The notes under the pieces: generated by a model
Database searches by the model: none
The model's input: only the letters and a program-made list of their open reading frames with translations
Told to the model about the DNA's origin: nothing
Shown here: positions 31,472-40,680 of the stretch, piece by piece
Numbering within the stretch: the first letter of the stretch is position 1
Layout of the letters: each line of letters begins with the position of its first letter
Position numbers and translations under genes: made by a program
DNA from: Alphaproteobacteria bacterium
GTDB lineage: Bacteria > Pseudomonadota > Alphaproteobacteria > JAJFIK01
NCBI GenBank assembly: GCA_021774965.1
Contig: JAJFIL010000164.1
Span: 1 to 45,188, forward strand
Direction: 5' to 3'
DNA: 45,188 nucleotides

Positions 31472-31936
31472 ATGCCGAATAATGACCACATGATTGGTAC
31501 AATCCTCAGCTACGATGCGGGTCGCCGAGTGGGGCTTGTTGCGCCCGAAACAGGCGTGAATATGGGTTTCAGGCTGGAGGACGTCTTGGTCTCAAAAGGG
31601 CTGGCGGTGGGCCAAAAAGTCAGCTTTGTCTGCGATCCAGAGGACCAATTCGCCTACCGCATCAGGATCAAGGGAGCGCCAAGAGCGCTTAAATCACGAA
31701 AAATGGCGGCTTTTCTCGCCATTTTCGGGGGTGCTCTAGGGATGCATAAATTCTATATGGGCTATAATGGCATCGGGGCAATTGTGCTCTTTGCCGCGCT
31801 TTTTTCCTGGATACTGCTTTTCTCGCCCCTGCTTGCCACCGCTGGCCTGGGGGTGATTGAAGGATTTATCTACCTCACCATGAGCAATGAAAAGTTCGAG
31901 AAGCGCTATCTCAAGGGGCGTCGCCGTTGGTTGTGA
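31472..31936 (+). CDS. TM2-domain membrane protein with N-terminal cold-shock-like domain
   Basis: 154 residues. Residues 7-65 (GTILSYDAGRRVGLVAPETG ... GFRLEDVLVSKGLAVGQKVSFVCD) look like a small OB/cold-shock-like fold: a G-x-I-x-x-Y-D-x-x-R-x-x-G-L strand followed by a V-G-Q-x-V-x-F strand. The rest is a TM2 domain (KSRKMAAFLAIFGGALGMHKFYMG, then a second helix and the GVIEGFIYL-x-M segment). TM2 proteins have two helices joined by a short loop with a conserved D/M-H-K/R-F-Y-x-G. The pairing of a nucleic-acid-type domain with TM2 suggests a membrane-tethered RNA or DNA binder, or a regulatory domain; function unknown. Start: the ATG at 31472 has GGGA five bases upstream; the ATG at 31433 is weaker. 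Confidence 0.8.
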   Translation: MPNNDHMIGTILSYDAGRRVGLVAPETGVNMGFRLEDVLVSKGLAVGQKVSFVCDPEDQFAYRIRIKGAPRALKSRKMAAFLAIFGGALGMHKFYMGYNGIGAIVLFAALFSWILLFSPLLATAGLGVIEGFIYLTMSNEKFEKRYLKGRRRWL

Positions 31937-31986
31937 TGTTCTGCAGACACCTTAGGGGCATTAGAGCCGTCAAGTGCGGCTACCAG

Positions 31987-32015
31987 TTGACCCTCGCCTT
32001 TAGCTTGCCTAGACA
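31987..32015 (+). promoter_or_regulatory. Candidate promoter of the histidine phosphatase gene
   Basis: TTGACC (31987-31992), 17-base spacer, TAGACA (32010-32015) preceded by C. The start codon at 32043 follows with CGGGAGG as a strong ribosome site. This is the same layout as the site at 30287-30315. Confidence 0.4.
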
Positions 32016-32042
32016 CTGGCCCTCATTTTCGGGAGGTCAGGC

Positions 32043-32630
32043 ATGAGCGGGGACGATAGGCCAGACAAGCTGGGGGCAATATCCCTGGCGCGTCACGGGC
32101 GGCCCGTGGTCCGGCGCCAGGGCTGGATGGACTGGAAGGGCTTTAACGAGTGGTGGCACTCCTATGAGACCCAAGGCCTTGATCCGACATCCACAGCGCC
32201 CGACAACCTGCGGCAGGAAGCACAGAACTCCAATGTGTTGATGAGCAGTCCCATTGCCCGGGCCCGCGAAACTGCAAGGGCGGTCTGTGGCGATTGCCCT
32301 GTGGAAGTAAGCGAACTATTCCTCGAAGCCCCCTTGCCCGCACCGCCCATGCCAATTGTCATGCCGGTGGACTTCTGGTGGGTCACGGGTCGCTTTTATT
32401 GGTGGCTGGGCTTTACGGGAGATTTTGAGAGCCGCCGCGAGGTGGAAGCCCGGGCTGAGCTGGCTGCAGACCGCGTGATTGAGGCGGCAGAAATTGGTGA
32501 TGTGCTGGTGTGCGCCCATGGCTGGTTCAACAGGATGGTGGGCCGACGCCTCAAACGCCGCGGGTGGCGAATTGCCCACAATGGGGGTGATGCGTATTGG
32601 GGCTGGCGCAAGTATCTGCCACCGCGCTAG
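32043..32630 (+). CDS. Histidine phosphatase family protein (phosphoglycerate mutase-like)
   Basis: 195 residues. The RHG motif of the branch 1 histidine phosphatases is present near the start (SLARHGRP), a second arginine region (SSPIARARETARAV) and a C-terminal histidine in VCAHGWFNRM, so the phosphohistidine chemistry is intact. Compact relatives with this short insert dephosphorylate small molecules. A tryptophan-rich middle (DFWWVTGRFYWWLG) is unusual and could lie near a membrane or hydrophobic substrate. Candidate promoter just upstream. Substrate unknown. Confidence 0.88.
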   Translation: MSGDDRPDKLGAISLARHGRPVVRRQGWMDWKGFNEWWHSYETQGLDPTSTAPDNLRQEAQNSNVLMSSPIARARETARAVCGDCPVEVSELFLEAPLPAPPMPIVMPVDFWWVTGRFYWWLGFTGDFESRREVEARAELAADRVIEAAEIGDVLVCAHGWFNRMVGRRLKRRGWRIAHNGGDAYWGWRKYLPPR

Positions 32631-32665
32631 TGTCCGGCACCACCTTGCGTTTTTCGGAGATTCTC

Positions 32666-32920
32666 ATGCCCAAGACTTCAAAAATTCCAACCGATATTGC
32701 CAAACTCAGCTTCGAGGATGCGCTTCGGGAGTTGGAGAAAATCGTTGGCCAGCTGGAGCAGGGCAAGGTCGAGCTGGAAAAATCCATAGAGATCTATGAG
32801 CGCGGCACCCACCTCAAAGCTCACTGCGAGGCAAAGCTCAAAGATGCGCAATCCCGCATCGATAAAATCGTGGTGGCCCCAGATGGCACCGTTGGCACTG
32901 AACCAGCGGAAGTGAGCTAG
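32666..32920 (+). CDS. xseB: Exodeoxyribonuclease VII small subunit
   Basis: 84 residues. Core motif SFEDALRELEKIVGQLEQGK, with VELEKSIEIYERG and the coiled-coil helix LKAHCEAKLKDAQSRIDKI typical of XseB. It binds XseA to form exonuclease VII, which degrades single-stranded DNA to oligonucleotides. Start: ATG at 32666, with CGGAGA upstream. As in many proteobacteria, it precedes ispA and dxs; only 4 bases separate it from ispA. Confidence 0.95.
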   Translation: MPKTSKIPTDIAKLSFEDALRELEKIVGQLEQGKVELEKSIEIYERGTHLKAHCEAKLKDAQSRIDKIVVAPDGTVGTEPAEVS

Positions 32921-32924
32921 AGCC

Positions 32925-33815
32925 ATGGGGACGGAACTCTCGCTCGCGCTAAAGGATGCCGCCGACAAGGTTGAAGAGGCATTGGACGATCTGCTGCCCG
33001 ATGCCAATGGGCCGGAGGCACAGGTTCTTGAAGCCATGCGCTATGCTGCCATGGGCGGGGGCAAACGCTTACGCCCCTTTCTGACGCTTCAGTCGGGTCG
33101 TTTATTTGGTGTGGATGATGAGACCATGGTGCGGGTGGCTGCAGCCGTTGAATGCGTGCACGTCTATTCCCTGGTCCATGATGATCTGCCTGCCATGGAT
33201 GATGATGACCTGCGCCGGGGAAAACCCACGGTTCACAAGAAATATGATGAAGCCACGGCGATCCTTACCGGAGACGCCTTGCTGACCCTGGCTTTTGAAA
33301 TACTCAGTGACGATGAAACTCATCCAGACCCTTATGTGCGCTGCAAGCTGGTGGCGCGCCTGGCTAAGGCCATTGGGGCACGGGGCATGGTAGCGGGGCA
33401 GATGATCGATCTCGCCACGGAAAATCAGTCCCCCGACATTGGCACCGTCACACGCCTGCAGCGCCTGAAAACCGGCGAATTGATCGCTTTTGCCTGCGAA
33501 ACCGGCGCAATTGTGGGCCGCGCGAGCAAGGAAGCGCGCCATGCTCTGGAGGGCTATGCTCACGATTTGGGGCTGGCTTTTCAGATGACCGATGACCTTC
33601 TGGACGTGGAAGGCGATGCGGAGGAGGCGGGTAAGGCTGTGGGTAAGGACGCCGGTCGAGGAAAGGCCACATTCGTGGATATTATGGGGGCGGAGCGCGC
33701 TCGGGCCCAGGCAGAGCTTTTATCGGGACAGGCAGCGCGCCACCTTGATTTGTTCGATGAAAAGGCGGACCTTCTGCGGGCCCTCACCGAATTCATCACG
33801 AACCGCCAAAGCTAG
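32925..33815 (+). CDS. ispA: Farnesyl diphosphate synthase (polyprenyl synthetase)
   Basis: 296 residues. The first aspartate-rich motif is D86-D87-L-P-A-M-D92-D-D-D (DDx4D, bacterial type), followed by GKPTVHKKYDEATAILTGDALLTLAFE; the second is D223-D-L-L-D227. It condenses isopentenyl diphosphate with dimethylallyl and geranyl diphosphate. The residues before the first motif (SLVH) fit a C15 or short-chain product size, but chain length cannot be proved. Second gene of xseB-ispA-dxs. Confidence 0.95.
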   Translation: MGTELSLALKDAADKVEEALDDLLPDANGPEAQVLEAMRYAAMGGGKRLRPFLTLQSGRLFGVDDETMVRVAAAVECVHVYSLVHDDLPAMDDDDLRRGKPTVHKKYDEATAILTGDALLTLAFEILSDDETHPDPYVRCKLVARLAKAIGARGMVAGQMIDLATENQSPDIGTVTRLQRLKTGELIAFACETGAIVGRASKEARHALEGYAHDLGLAFQMTDDLLDVEGDAEEAGKAVGKDAGRGKATFVDIMGAERARAQAELLSGQAARHLDLFDEKADLLRALTEFITNRQS

Positions 33816-33874
33816 GCGGAACTGGCCAGTACCACGTTTGAAGTGTGGCCAAATTTTACGCGGGGAAGAGACTT

Positions 33875-35812
33875 TTGACCGACACAGTAAACGTCCCCCA
33901 TCTGGGCAAGACGCCGCTTCTGGATACGATTGATACCCCAGAAGACGTGCGCGCCGTTCCAAAAGAACAATTGCGCCAACTTGCCGATGAGTTGCGGACG
34001 GAAACAATCGATGCGGTCTCAGTCACCGGCGGGCACCTGGGCGCGGGCCTCGGCGTAGTTGAGCTCACCGTGGCGATCCACAATGTGTTCAACACACCAG
34101 ATGATCGTTTGATCTGGGACGTGGGTCATCAATGCTATCCACATAAGATCCTCACCGGTCGCCGTGATCGCATCCGCACTTTGCGCCAGGAAGGTGGGCT
34201 TTCCGGTTTCACCAAGCGCAGCGAGAGCGAGTATGACCCGTTTGGTGCCGCGCATTCCTCGACGTCTATTTCCGCAGGTCTGGGCATGGCCGTGGCGCGG
34301 GACCTTCAGCATGGCGACAACAACGTTATTGCGGTTATCGGTGACGGGGCCATGAGCGCAGGCATGGCTTATGAGGCCATGAACAATGCCGGTGCGCTCA
34401 AGAACAAGCTGATCGTTATTCTGAACGACAATGACATGTCTATCGCACCGCCTGTCGGCGCCATGAGCGCTTATTTTTCGCGTCTTTGGTCTGGTGGAGC
34501 CTATCAAAGTGTTCGTCATGTCGCGAAACAAGTCACAGGTGCCGTGTCAAAGAGCTTGCATGATGCCGTGGGCCGGGCAGAAGAGTATGTCCGGGGCATG
34601 GCTGCACCGGAAGGCACATTGTTTGAGGAAATGGGCTTTCACTATGTGGGCCCTATCGATGGCCACAATCTTGACCATTTAGTTCCTGTGCTGAAGAATG
34701 CACGAGATGCCGACCTTGGGCCGATTCTTGTCCATGTCATCACACAAAAGGGAAAAGGCTACGCCCCCGCCGAAGCCTCCAGCGATAAGTACCACGGAGT
34801 ATCCAAATTTAATGTAGCAACGGGCGAGCAACAAAAGAGCACGCCCAAAGCTCCATCCTACACAAAGGTCTTTGCGCAAGAACTTTGCAAACAGGCGGAA
34901 AAGGATGACAAGATTGTCGCCATAACTGCTGCCATGCCGGACGGCACGGGACTTGATTTGTTTGCCAAGAAATTCCCGGACCGTTTCTTTGATGTGGGTA
35001 TCGCTGAACAGCATGGCGTGACGTTCGCAGCGGGCCTGGCAAGCGAAGGCATGAAGCCGTTTGCGGCAATCTATTCAACGTTTCTGCAGCGTGCCTATGA
35101 TCAAGTGGTCCATGATGTGGCGATCCAGAAACTGCCAGTGCGCTTTGCCATTGATAGGGCCGGACTGGTCGGGGCTGATGGGCCAACCCACGCGGGATCT
35201 TTTGACATTACCTATCTTGCATCCCTGCCGGGCTTTGTCGTCATGGCGGCGGCTGATGAAGTTGAGCTCATGAACATGGTGGCCACTTCGGCAACTATCG
35301 ATGATGGGCCGTCCGCGTTCCGCTACCCACGGGGCGAGGGCCGTGGGCTCAAGATGCCTGAGATTGGCAGCGTGCTAGAGATCGGCAAAGGCCGGATGAT
35401 TCGCGAAGGGAATCGCGCCGCAATCCTGAACCTTGGCGCGCGCTTGGGGGAATGCGAAAAGGCTGCCGATGATCTGGCCGCCCGTTTTGGCATGAACATA
35501 ACCCTTGCCGATGCGCGCTTTGCCAAGCCGCTGGATCATGACCTGATCCGTCAGTTGGCCAATCACCATGAAGCACTGATCCTGATTGAGGAAGGTTCTA
35601 TTGGCGGATTCAGCTCGCACGTGCTGGAATTCATGGCTGCAGATGGCCTGCTGGACGGGCGCGTGAAAGTAGCGAGCGTGCATTTGCCGGATGAGTTCAT
35701 CAATCACGCGGCACCTGCAGTCATGTATGATAGAGCGGGGATGAGCGCTGAAAAGATTGCGGCCAAGGCCTTGTCGATGACCGAAGCAGGGGAAGCTGCA
35801 ATTCGCGCCTAG
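33875..35812 (+). CDS. dxs: 1-deoxy-D-xylulose-5-phosphate synthase
   Basis: 645 residues. ThDP features: [30 protein letters not shown] ... [18 protein letters not shown] (with the catalytic glutamate) and [14 protein letters not shown] of the DRAG type. It condenses pyruvate and glyceraldehyde 3-phosphate, the first step of the MEP isoprenoid pathway, feeding IspA directly upstream. Start: a TTG at 33875 preceded by GGGGAAGAG is preferred; a GTG at 33845 lacks a ribosome site and would add ten residues. The dxs-ispA pair joins the two pathway ends in one transcript. Confidence 0.95.
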   Translation: MTDTVNVPHLGKTPLLDTIDTPEDVRAVPKEQLRQLADELRTETIDAVSVTGGHLGAGLGVVELTVAIHNVFNTPDDRLIWDVGHQCYPHKILTGRRDRIRTLRQEGGLSGFTKRSESEYDPFGAAHSSTSISAGLGMAVARDLQHGDNNVIAVIGDGAMSAGMAYEAMNNAGALKNKLIVILNDNDMSIAPPVGAMSAYFSRLWSGGAYQSVRHVAKQVTGAVSKSLHDAVGRAEEYVRGMAAPEGTLFEEMGFHYVGPIDGHNLDHLVPVLKNARDADLGPILVHVITQKGKGYAPAEASSDKYHGVSKFNVATGEQQKSTPKAPSYTKVFAQELCKQAEKDDKIVAITAAMPDGTGLDLFAKKFPDRFFDVGIAEQHGVTFAAGLASEGMKPFAAIYSTFLQRAYDQVVHDVAIQKLPVRFAIDRAGLVGADGPTHAGSFDITYLASLPGFVVMAAADEVELMNMVATSATIDDGPSAFRYPRGEGRGLKMPEIGSVLEIGKGRMIREGNRAAILNLGARLGECEKAADDLAARFGMNITLADARFAKPLDHDLIRQLANHHEALILIEEGSIGGFSSHVLEFMAADGLLDGRVKVASVHLPDEFINHAAPAVMYDRAGMSAEKIAAKALSMTEAGEAAIRA

Positions 35813-35827
35813 CAAGGTAGACGTTCG

Positions 35828-36871
35828 ATGGTTTCAAGATTTGAAGAAGCCGCTTACACCGCAAGCCAGGGCGCTCGCGTTGCCTGGTTCATGAGCCACT
35901 TCCTCGCGGCCCGTAGATTTTCCGGCCCTCTCAATCGAGAAGGCGAAGTTCCCTTCCGAAGCGACAAGCCTGTTCCCAAACGCGATGCCATTGCTGCCGG
36001 ACTAAGAGATCTCTTTGCCCGTGATCTCGCCAATGCCAAGGCCGGGCTTTATGATCTGCCGCAAGCGGGATTGCCAAACCTTGGCCGAGCCTTGCGGGGC
36101 AGTCGCCGGTTTTTTGCGGACGTGCCCGCCCATGACAAGCGCCGAGCCGAGCGGGGCCATTCGGAGGTCAACACCTCAGATCGGCAAGGGCAGTATCCGC
36201 GCTATTACCTGCAAAACTTTCACTATCAGACCGATGGCTGGCTCTCAGAGAAAAGTGCCAAGCTCTATGACTTCCAGGTCGAGGTTCTTTTCGCAGGCTC
36301 AGCAGACGCCATGCGCAGGCAAGCGCTTGTGCCTTTGGCCGAGATGATGGCCCCTCGCGATCAACGGGCAACAAAACTGCTCGATGTGGCGTGTGGGACG
36401 GGGAGTTTTCTGCGTACCGTCAAGGATAACTATCCGCGACTTCCCGTCACTGGGTTGGATCTTTCACCTGATTATTTGAGTGAAGCACGTCGCCGTTTGC
36501 ATCGGTGGTGGGATACGGATCTGACCCACGCAAATGCCGAGGTTATGCCGTTTGATGACAACAGCTTTGATGTGTTGACCTGCATCTATCTGTTCCATGA
36601 GTTGCCGCCCAAGATCCGTCCCATCGTGGCAAAGGAAATGATCCGTGTGCTGAAGTCAGGTGGCCGGTTGATCTTTGTGGATTCTCTTCAATATGGAGAC
36701 ACGGAAGGATGGGATGGCTTGCTGGACTATTTCCCCGAAGGCTTTCATGAGCCTTACTACGGCAGCTATTTGAAAGAAGACCTGGGCGCACTTTTTAGTG
36801 AGCAAGGGGCGGAACTTGTCAGCTCCACCCCCGCATTTCTTTCAACCGTGACGGTTTTTGAAAAACCCTAG
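35828..36871 (+). CDS. Class I SAM-dependent methyltransferase (UbiE/Coq5-like)
   Basis: 347 residues. The C-terminal half is a Rossmann methyltransferase: motif I L-L-D186-V-A-C-G-T-G, acidic strand 2 GLDLSPDYL, motif II AEVMPFDDNSFDVLTCIYLFHELP and post-motif VLKSGGRLIFVDS. The N-terminal 150 residues have a basic, poorly conserved region (SHFLAARRF; RGSRRFFAD) of unknown role. It starts 15 bases after dxs and is probably cotranscribed with it, which suggests a methylated isoprenoid or quinone product, but this is inference. Its TAG overlaps the convergent gene's stop in CTAG. Confidence 0.85.
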   Translation: MVSRFEEAAYTASQGARVAWFMSHFLAARRFSGPLNREGEVPFRSDKPVPKRDAIAAGLRDLFARDLANAKAGLYDLPQAGLPNLGRALRGSRRFFADVPAHDKRRAERGHSEVNTSDRQGQYPRYYLQNFHYQTDGWLSEKSAKLYDFQVEVLFAGSADAMRRQALVPLAEMMAPRDQRATKLLDVACGTGSFLRTVKDNYPRLPVTGLDLSPDYLSEARRRLHRWWDTDLTHANAEVMPFDDNSFDVLTCIYLFHELPPKIRPIVAKEMIRVLKSGGRLIFVDSLQYGDTEGWDGLLDYFPEGFHEPYYGSYLKEDLGALFSEQGAELVSSTPAFLSTVTVFEKP

Positions 36872-37335
36872 TCTGCGTCTTCTGACCCGGGGCTTGGGTT
36901 GCCGCCATCAAGCACCCACTTCCAGGTGTCATCTTCCTGGCGCTGCCATATGGTCACGTATTTCCCATGGCTCTCGACGGTGTTGCCTGCCTCGTCTTCT
37001 TGGGTCGAAACATATGTACCGTAAGTAAAACCCAAGTCCTGAGATGCGGAAATCATGCCGCTGACGGGTTCCCATCGAAGATTGATGCCGTCGGGCCAGC
37101 CGCCAACACTTTCCGCCGACGCGCCTGGACCATCAAGGATTTGTTGGCCGCCGTTTAGCATGACCGCATTGTCGGCCATGTAGGCCAGAAAGGCATTGCG
37201 CACTTCGCCGTCCTGCGCCATTTCGCTAAAGGCACGATCTGCTTCCATCAAGGTTTCCACTGTTGCTTCCTGTGCCATAGCGCCCACTATAGTTGTGATA
37301 GTCATCAGTATGCCAATAAATATGTTCTTGAGCAT
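36868..37335 (-). CDS. Secreted NTF2-like (DUF4440-type) protein
   Basis: 155 residues with a signal peptide (MLKNIFIGILMTITTIVGAM, cut before AQEATVE). The mature part has the shape of SnoaL/DUF4440-type proteins: LMEADRAFSEMAQDGEVRNAFLAYMADNAVML, then a beta-rich half ending KYVTIWQRQEDDTWKWVLDGG. That W-x-R-Q-x-D-x-x-W-K-W-V-x-D-x-G end is a common DUF4440 mark. Periplasmic, function unknown. Start: ATG at 37335 with AAGGGA upstream; a longer frame to 37377 would spoil the signal peptide. Last in a run of minus-strand genes after aroC. Confidence 0.8.
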   Translation of the reverse strand: MLKNIFIGILMTITTIVGAMAQEATVETLMEADRAFSEMAQDGEVRNAFLAYMADNAVMLNGGQQILDGPGASAESVGGWPDGINLRWEPVSGMISASQDLGFTYGTYVSTQEDEAGNTVESHGKYVTIWQRQEDDTWKWVLDGGNPSPGSEDAD

Positions 37336-37420
37336 GACTTTCCCTTCCATGCAAATCTCACAAGAGACTATGCCCAAAAATAATGTTTGCGGATCACAAC
37401 TTGGAGAGCTTTAGGGAAGT

Positions 37421-37645
37421 CTAGGACTTCGAGCTCTTATCATAGAGCCGAACCAGCAGTCGGCAAGTTGGTATAAACAGTGCAAAAAACACTACTGCAA
37501 TAAGAAACAATCCCAATGTTCTTGTTGTATCAACTTCAATTAATCGGATCATCCATATTGCTGCAAGCCCGCTAATTCCCGCCGCCGCGATAATGCCCGC
37601 AAACCGCATGATGGAAGCAGCGTATGAAATAGATTCACTGATCAA
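37421..37645 (-). CDS. Small two-helix membrane protein (unknown)
   Basis: 74 residues with two hydrophobic helices ([22 protein letters not shown] and [17 protein letters not shown]) and a basic end ([11 protein letters not shown]). No family recognised. It overlaps the last 11 bases of aroC in another frame and keeps the same orientation, so it may be a coupled last gene of the dnaJ-fabI-aroC group. A small palindrome, GAAGTC-CTA-GACTTC on the minus strand, surrounds its stop codon. Coding status is likely but not certain. Confidence 0.55.
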   Translation of the reverse strand: MISESISYAASIMRFAGIIAAAGISGLAAIWMIRLIEVDTTRTLGLFLIAVVFFALFIPTCRLLVRLYDKSSKS

Positions 37646-38747
37646 ACTTCAAACCCTGGCCCAAATGGCGCAAGGCGTGGTCCGCCAGCACGCAAGCCAC
37701 CATGGCCTCGCCAATGGGAACCGCGCGAATGCCCACACACGGGTCATGGCGACCCTTCGTCGTAATGTCTGTTTCAGCGCCATCTTTGGTCACCGTCTTT
37801 CGCGGGGTGAGGATGGAGGAGGTGGGCTTGACGGCAAAGCGCGCCACGATGGGCTGACCTGAGGAGATGCCTCCCAAGATGCCGCCCGCATGATTGGCGG
37901 TGAAATTTATTTTATTCCCGGCACGGATCATTTCGTCCGCATTGTCTTCACCCGTGAGGGCGGCAGCGCCAAAGCCTGCACCAATCTCGACGCCCTTGGC
38001 GGCGTTGATGGTCATCAGCGCGCCAGCAATATCAGAATCCAGCTTGCCATAGATGGGCGCACCAAGACCGGCAGGCACACCTTCCGCGATGACTTCGATC
38101 ACAGCCCCGATGGAAGACCCTGCTTTACGGATACCATCGATATAAGGCTCCCATGCCTTGGCCGCATCGGCATCAGGACAGAAGAAAGGATTGTTCTCAA
38201 GCTCTGCCCAATTCCATTTGGCGCGATCAATATGCTCATTGCCCACTTGCACCAAAGCGCCGCGCACGGCCACGCCGCCGGGGATCAAATGGTTCAGCAC
38301 CTTGCGCGCGACGGCTCCTGCGGCAACCCGGCAAGCAGTTTCCCGTGCTGAGGACCTTCCGCCCCCGCGATAATCCCGCACGCCGTATTTTTGCCAATAG
38401 GTGTAATCCGCATGGCCGGGGCGGAATTTGTCCTTGATGTCGGAATAGTCCTTGGAGCGCTGGTCGATGTTTTCGATCTGCAGCGCGATGGGCGTGCCGG
38501 TTGTGACCTGGCCGCCCGTCTCTTCGTCTTCAAAGACGCCAGAGAGGATGCGCACCTGGTCCGCTTCCTGTCTCTGGGTGGTAAACTTGGATTGGCCCGG
38601 GCGGCGCTTGTCCAGCCAAGGCTGGATGTCCGCTTCGGTTAGCGGGATGCCCGGAGGGCAGCCATCGACGACGCAGCCAATGGCTGGCCCATGGCTTTCG
38701 CCCCAGGTGGTCACACGGAAGAGATGGCCGAAGCTGTTATGAGACAT
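37635..38747 (-). CDS. aroC: Chorismate synthase
   Basis: 370 residues with the family signatures [20 protein letters not shown] at the start, [29 protein letters not shown] in the middle, and KPTSSI and [17 protein letters not shown] at the end. It converts EPSP to chorismate using reduced FMN, the last step of the shikimate pathway. Full length and every signature block is intact. Starts 20 bases after fabI on the minus strand and is probably in the dnaJ-like-fabI-aroC transcript. Confidence 0.96.
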   Translation of the reverse strand: MSHNSFGHLFRVTTWGESHGPAIGCVVDGCPPGIPLTEADIQPWLDKRRPGQSKFTTQRQEADQVRILSGVFEDEETGGQVTTGTPIALQIENIDQRSKDYSDIKDKFRPGHADYTYWQKYGVRDYRGGGRSSARETACRVAAGAVARKVLNHLIPGGVAVRGALVQVGNEHIDRAKWNWAELENNPFFCPDADAAKAWEPYIDGIRKAGSSIGAVIEVIAEGVPAGLGAPIYGKLDSDIAGALMTINAAKGVEIGAGFGAAALTGEDNADEMIRAGNKINFTANHAGGILGGISSGQPIVARFAVKPTSSILTPRKTVTKDGAETDITTKGRHDPCVGIRAVPIGEAMVACVLADHALRHLGQGLKFDQ

Positions 38748-38767
38748 ATGTTTCGGCCATGCTTTCT

Positions 38768-39580
38768 TTAGACAGTGGAAATATCAGGCGCATCAACGGC
38801 TTTCATGCCGACAATATTATAGCCTGAATCCACGTGATGGATTTCGCCGGTTACCGCGCTGCTAAGATCGCTCAGCAGATAGACTGAGGACTTGCCCACT
38901 TCATCGATGGACACAGTGCGGCGGAGCGGTGAGTTATATTCGTTCCACTTCAGGATATAGCGGAAATCGCCAATGCCCGATGCGGCCAACGTCTTGATGG
39001 GCCCGGCGGATATGCCGTTCACGCGAATACCGTCCTTGCCCAGATCCTCGGCGAGATAGCGCACGGAAGCTTCGAGGCCAGCCTTGGCAACGCCCATAAC
39101 ATTATAGTGGGGCATGACCCGCTCTGCACCGAAGTAAGTCATGGTGAGAAGAGAGCCGCCCGGCTTCATCAGTTTCTCCGCGCGTTGAGCCACTGCGGTG
39201 AAGGAATAGACCGAGATGTTCATGGTCATTTGGAAGTTTTCAACCGTGGTGTCGATATAACGACCCTTGAGCTGGTCCTTGTCGGAAAAGCCAATGGCGT
39301 GGACCAGAAAATCCAGCTCGCCCCATTGTTCCTTGAGGTTGGCGAAACAGGTGTCCATGCTGGCTTCATCGCTCACATCGCACGGCAAGACGACTTTGCT
39401 GCCCAAACGCTCGGCGAGAGGTACTACGCGCTTCTTGAAGGCGTCACCAAGGTAGGTGAATGCCAGCTCGGCCCCCTGATCAGCACAGGCTTGGGCGACG
39501 CCCCAGGCAATAGATTTCTCATTGGCAAGGCCCATAATAAGGCCCTTCTTGCCAGCCAGAAGACCTGCGTGATCGCTCAT
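38768..39580 (-). CDS. fabI: Enoyl-ACP reductase (NADH), FabI
   Basis: 270 residues. FabI features: [19 protein letters not shown], the catalytic Y159 and K166 (Y-x6-K, YNVMGVAK) with Y149 before, and [16 protein letters not shown]. It reduces trans-2-enoyl-ACP with NADH in each cycle of fatty-acid elongation and is the triclosan target class. Complete. It lies between the DnaJ-like gene (81 bases upstream) and aroC. Confidence 0.96.
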   Translation of the reverse strand: MSDHAGLLAGKKGLIMGLANEKSIAWGVAQACADQGAELAFTYLGDAFKKRVVPLAERLGSKVVLPCDVSDEASMDTCFANLKEQWGELDFLVHAIGFSDKDQLKGRYIDTTVENFQMTMNISVYSFTAVAQRAEKLMKPGGSLLTMTYFGAERVMPHYNVMGVAKAGLEASVRYLAEDLGKDGIRVNGISAGPIKTLAASGIGDFRYILKWNEYNSPLRRTVSIDEVGKSSVYLLSDLSSAVTGEIHHVDSGYNIVGMKAVDAPDISTV

Positions 39581-39660
39581 GATTTCTCCGATTTTCGTAT
39601 GTTTACAGCCAAATTTGAGGTGACTTTACTCATTGCGGGCAAGGCGTCAAATCACACGAG

Positions 39661-40605
39661 CTAGAGCCCCTTGAGGTGATCACGCACATCGTAGCTGTTT
39701 TTGTTCGCCCATTTGCTGACCAGCTTGTCGAAATCAGCATCTTTTGAGGGCAAAACCACCGACAGAGTGACCAGTTGATCCCCGCGTGCATCTCCTGATT
39801 TAGGCGATCCTTTGCCGCGCAGGCGCAGAACGCCACCACTATTGGAGCCTGGGGGAATACTCATTGTCACAGAGCCCCAAACGGTGGGCACGGAGATCTT
39901 GGCACCTTTGATGGCTTCATCCACGGTGAGGGGCAGGGTAAGGCGAATATTGTCGCCATCGCGAGTGAAGGCTTCATGCGGTTCCACCGAGATTGTGATG
40001 CGTACATCGCCGCTGCCCGCACCGCCCGTGCCAGCCTCGCCCTGACCTTTAAGGCGTATCTGCTGGGCATCAGCAACGCCTGCCGGAACTTTCACGTCCA
40101 GCTTGGCCCCATTGGGAAGGCGCACTCGGCGCTTGCCGCCCTTGATGGCCTCAAGGAACGAGACTTTGAGTTTGTAGTTGATGTCTGCGCCGCGCTTCTT
40201 CGTGCTTCTCGGTTGTCTTGCTTGGGGTCCTTTGGACCCGAACAGATCAGAGAAAAACTCCTGTGGGCGAAAATTGTCCTCACCGCCAAAAGCGAATTTG
40301 AAATGCTCCGCACCGGGCTGTGCTCCCTGGGGCGCAGATGCTCCTTCATAGGGGGATCGTCCGCGATAGGACCTGCGGGTCGGTGCACCGGAAGCATCAA
40401 TGTCGCCACGGTCGTAGGCCGCCCGCGTGGATTTATCCTTTAGGATGCTATAGGCGCCATTGATGCCGCGAAATCGTTCTTCGGATTTGGCGTCCCCGTC
40501 CGATGTATCCGGATGATAGCGCTTGGCAAGCTCGCGGAAAGCGGCCTTGATTTCACTATCTCCAGCGCTGCGCGCAACGCCGAGAACTTCGTATGGATCG
40601 CGCAT
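39661..40605 (-). CDS. DnaJ-like cochaperone (CbpA type, no zinc finger)
   Basis: 314 residues. J domain at residues 3-70 (DPYEVLGVARSAGDSEIKAA; the HPD triad in KRYHPDTSD), a glycine- and arginine-rich linker, no CxxCxGxG zinc repeats, and a DnaJ C-terminal substrate-binding region (YKLKVSFLEAIKGGKRRVRL; LKGQGEAGTGGAGSGDVRI; LRLRGKGSPKSGDARGDQ). The layout is that of CbpA or DnaJ class II, which stimulates DnaK ATPase. Start: ATG at 40605 (MRDPYEVLG) rather than 40659. Cotranscribed with fabI. Confidence 0.92.
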   Translation of the reverse strand: MRDPYEVLGVARSAGDSEIKAAFRELAKRYHPDTSDGDAKSEERFRGINGAYSILKDKSTRAAYDRGDIDASGAPTRRSYRGRSPYEGASAPQGAQPGAEHFKFAFGGEDNFRPQEFFSDLFGSKGPQARQPRSTKKRGADINYKLKVSFLEAIKGGKRRVRLPNGAKLDVKVPAGVADAQQIRLKGQGEAGTGGAGSGDVRITISVEPHEAFTRDGDNIRLTLPLTVDEAIKGAKISVPTVWGSVTMSIPPGSNSGGVLRLRGKGSPKSGDARGDQLVTLSVVLPSKDADFDKLVSKWANKNSYDVRDHLKGL

Positions 40606-40680
40606 CTCGGTTCCTTCTAAGCGGCCTTGGCTGGCCACTGGAGGGGAGCATAATCCCACCCTCCAAGGATTTGGTAAATG

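Noticed and set aside
35375-35815. Minus-strand open frame antisense to the end of dxs
   Set aside because: No domain or codon logic; dxs on the other strand is complete.
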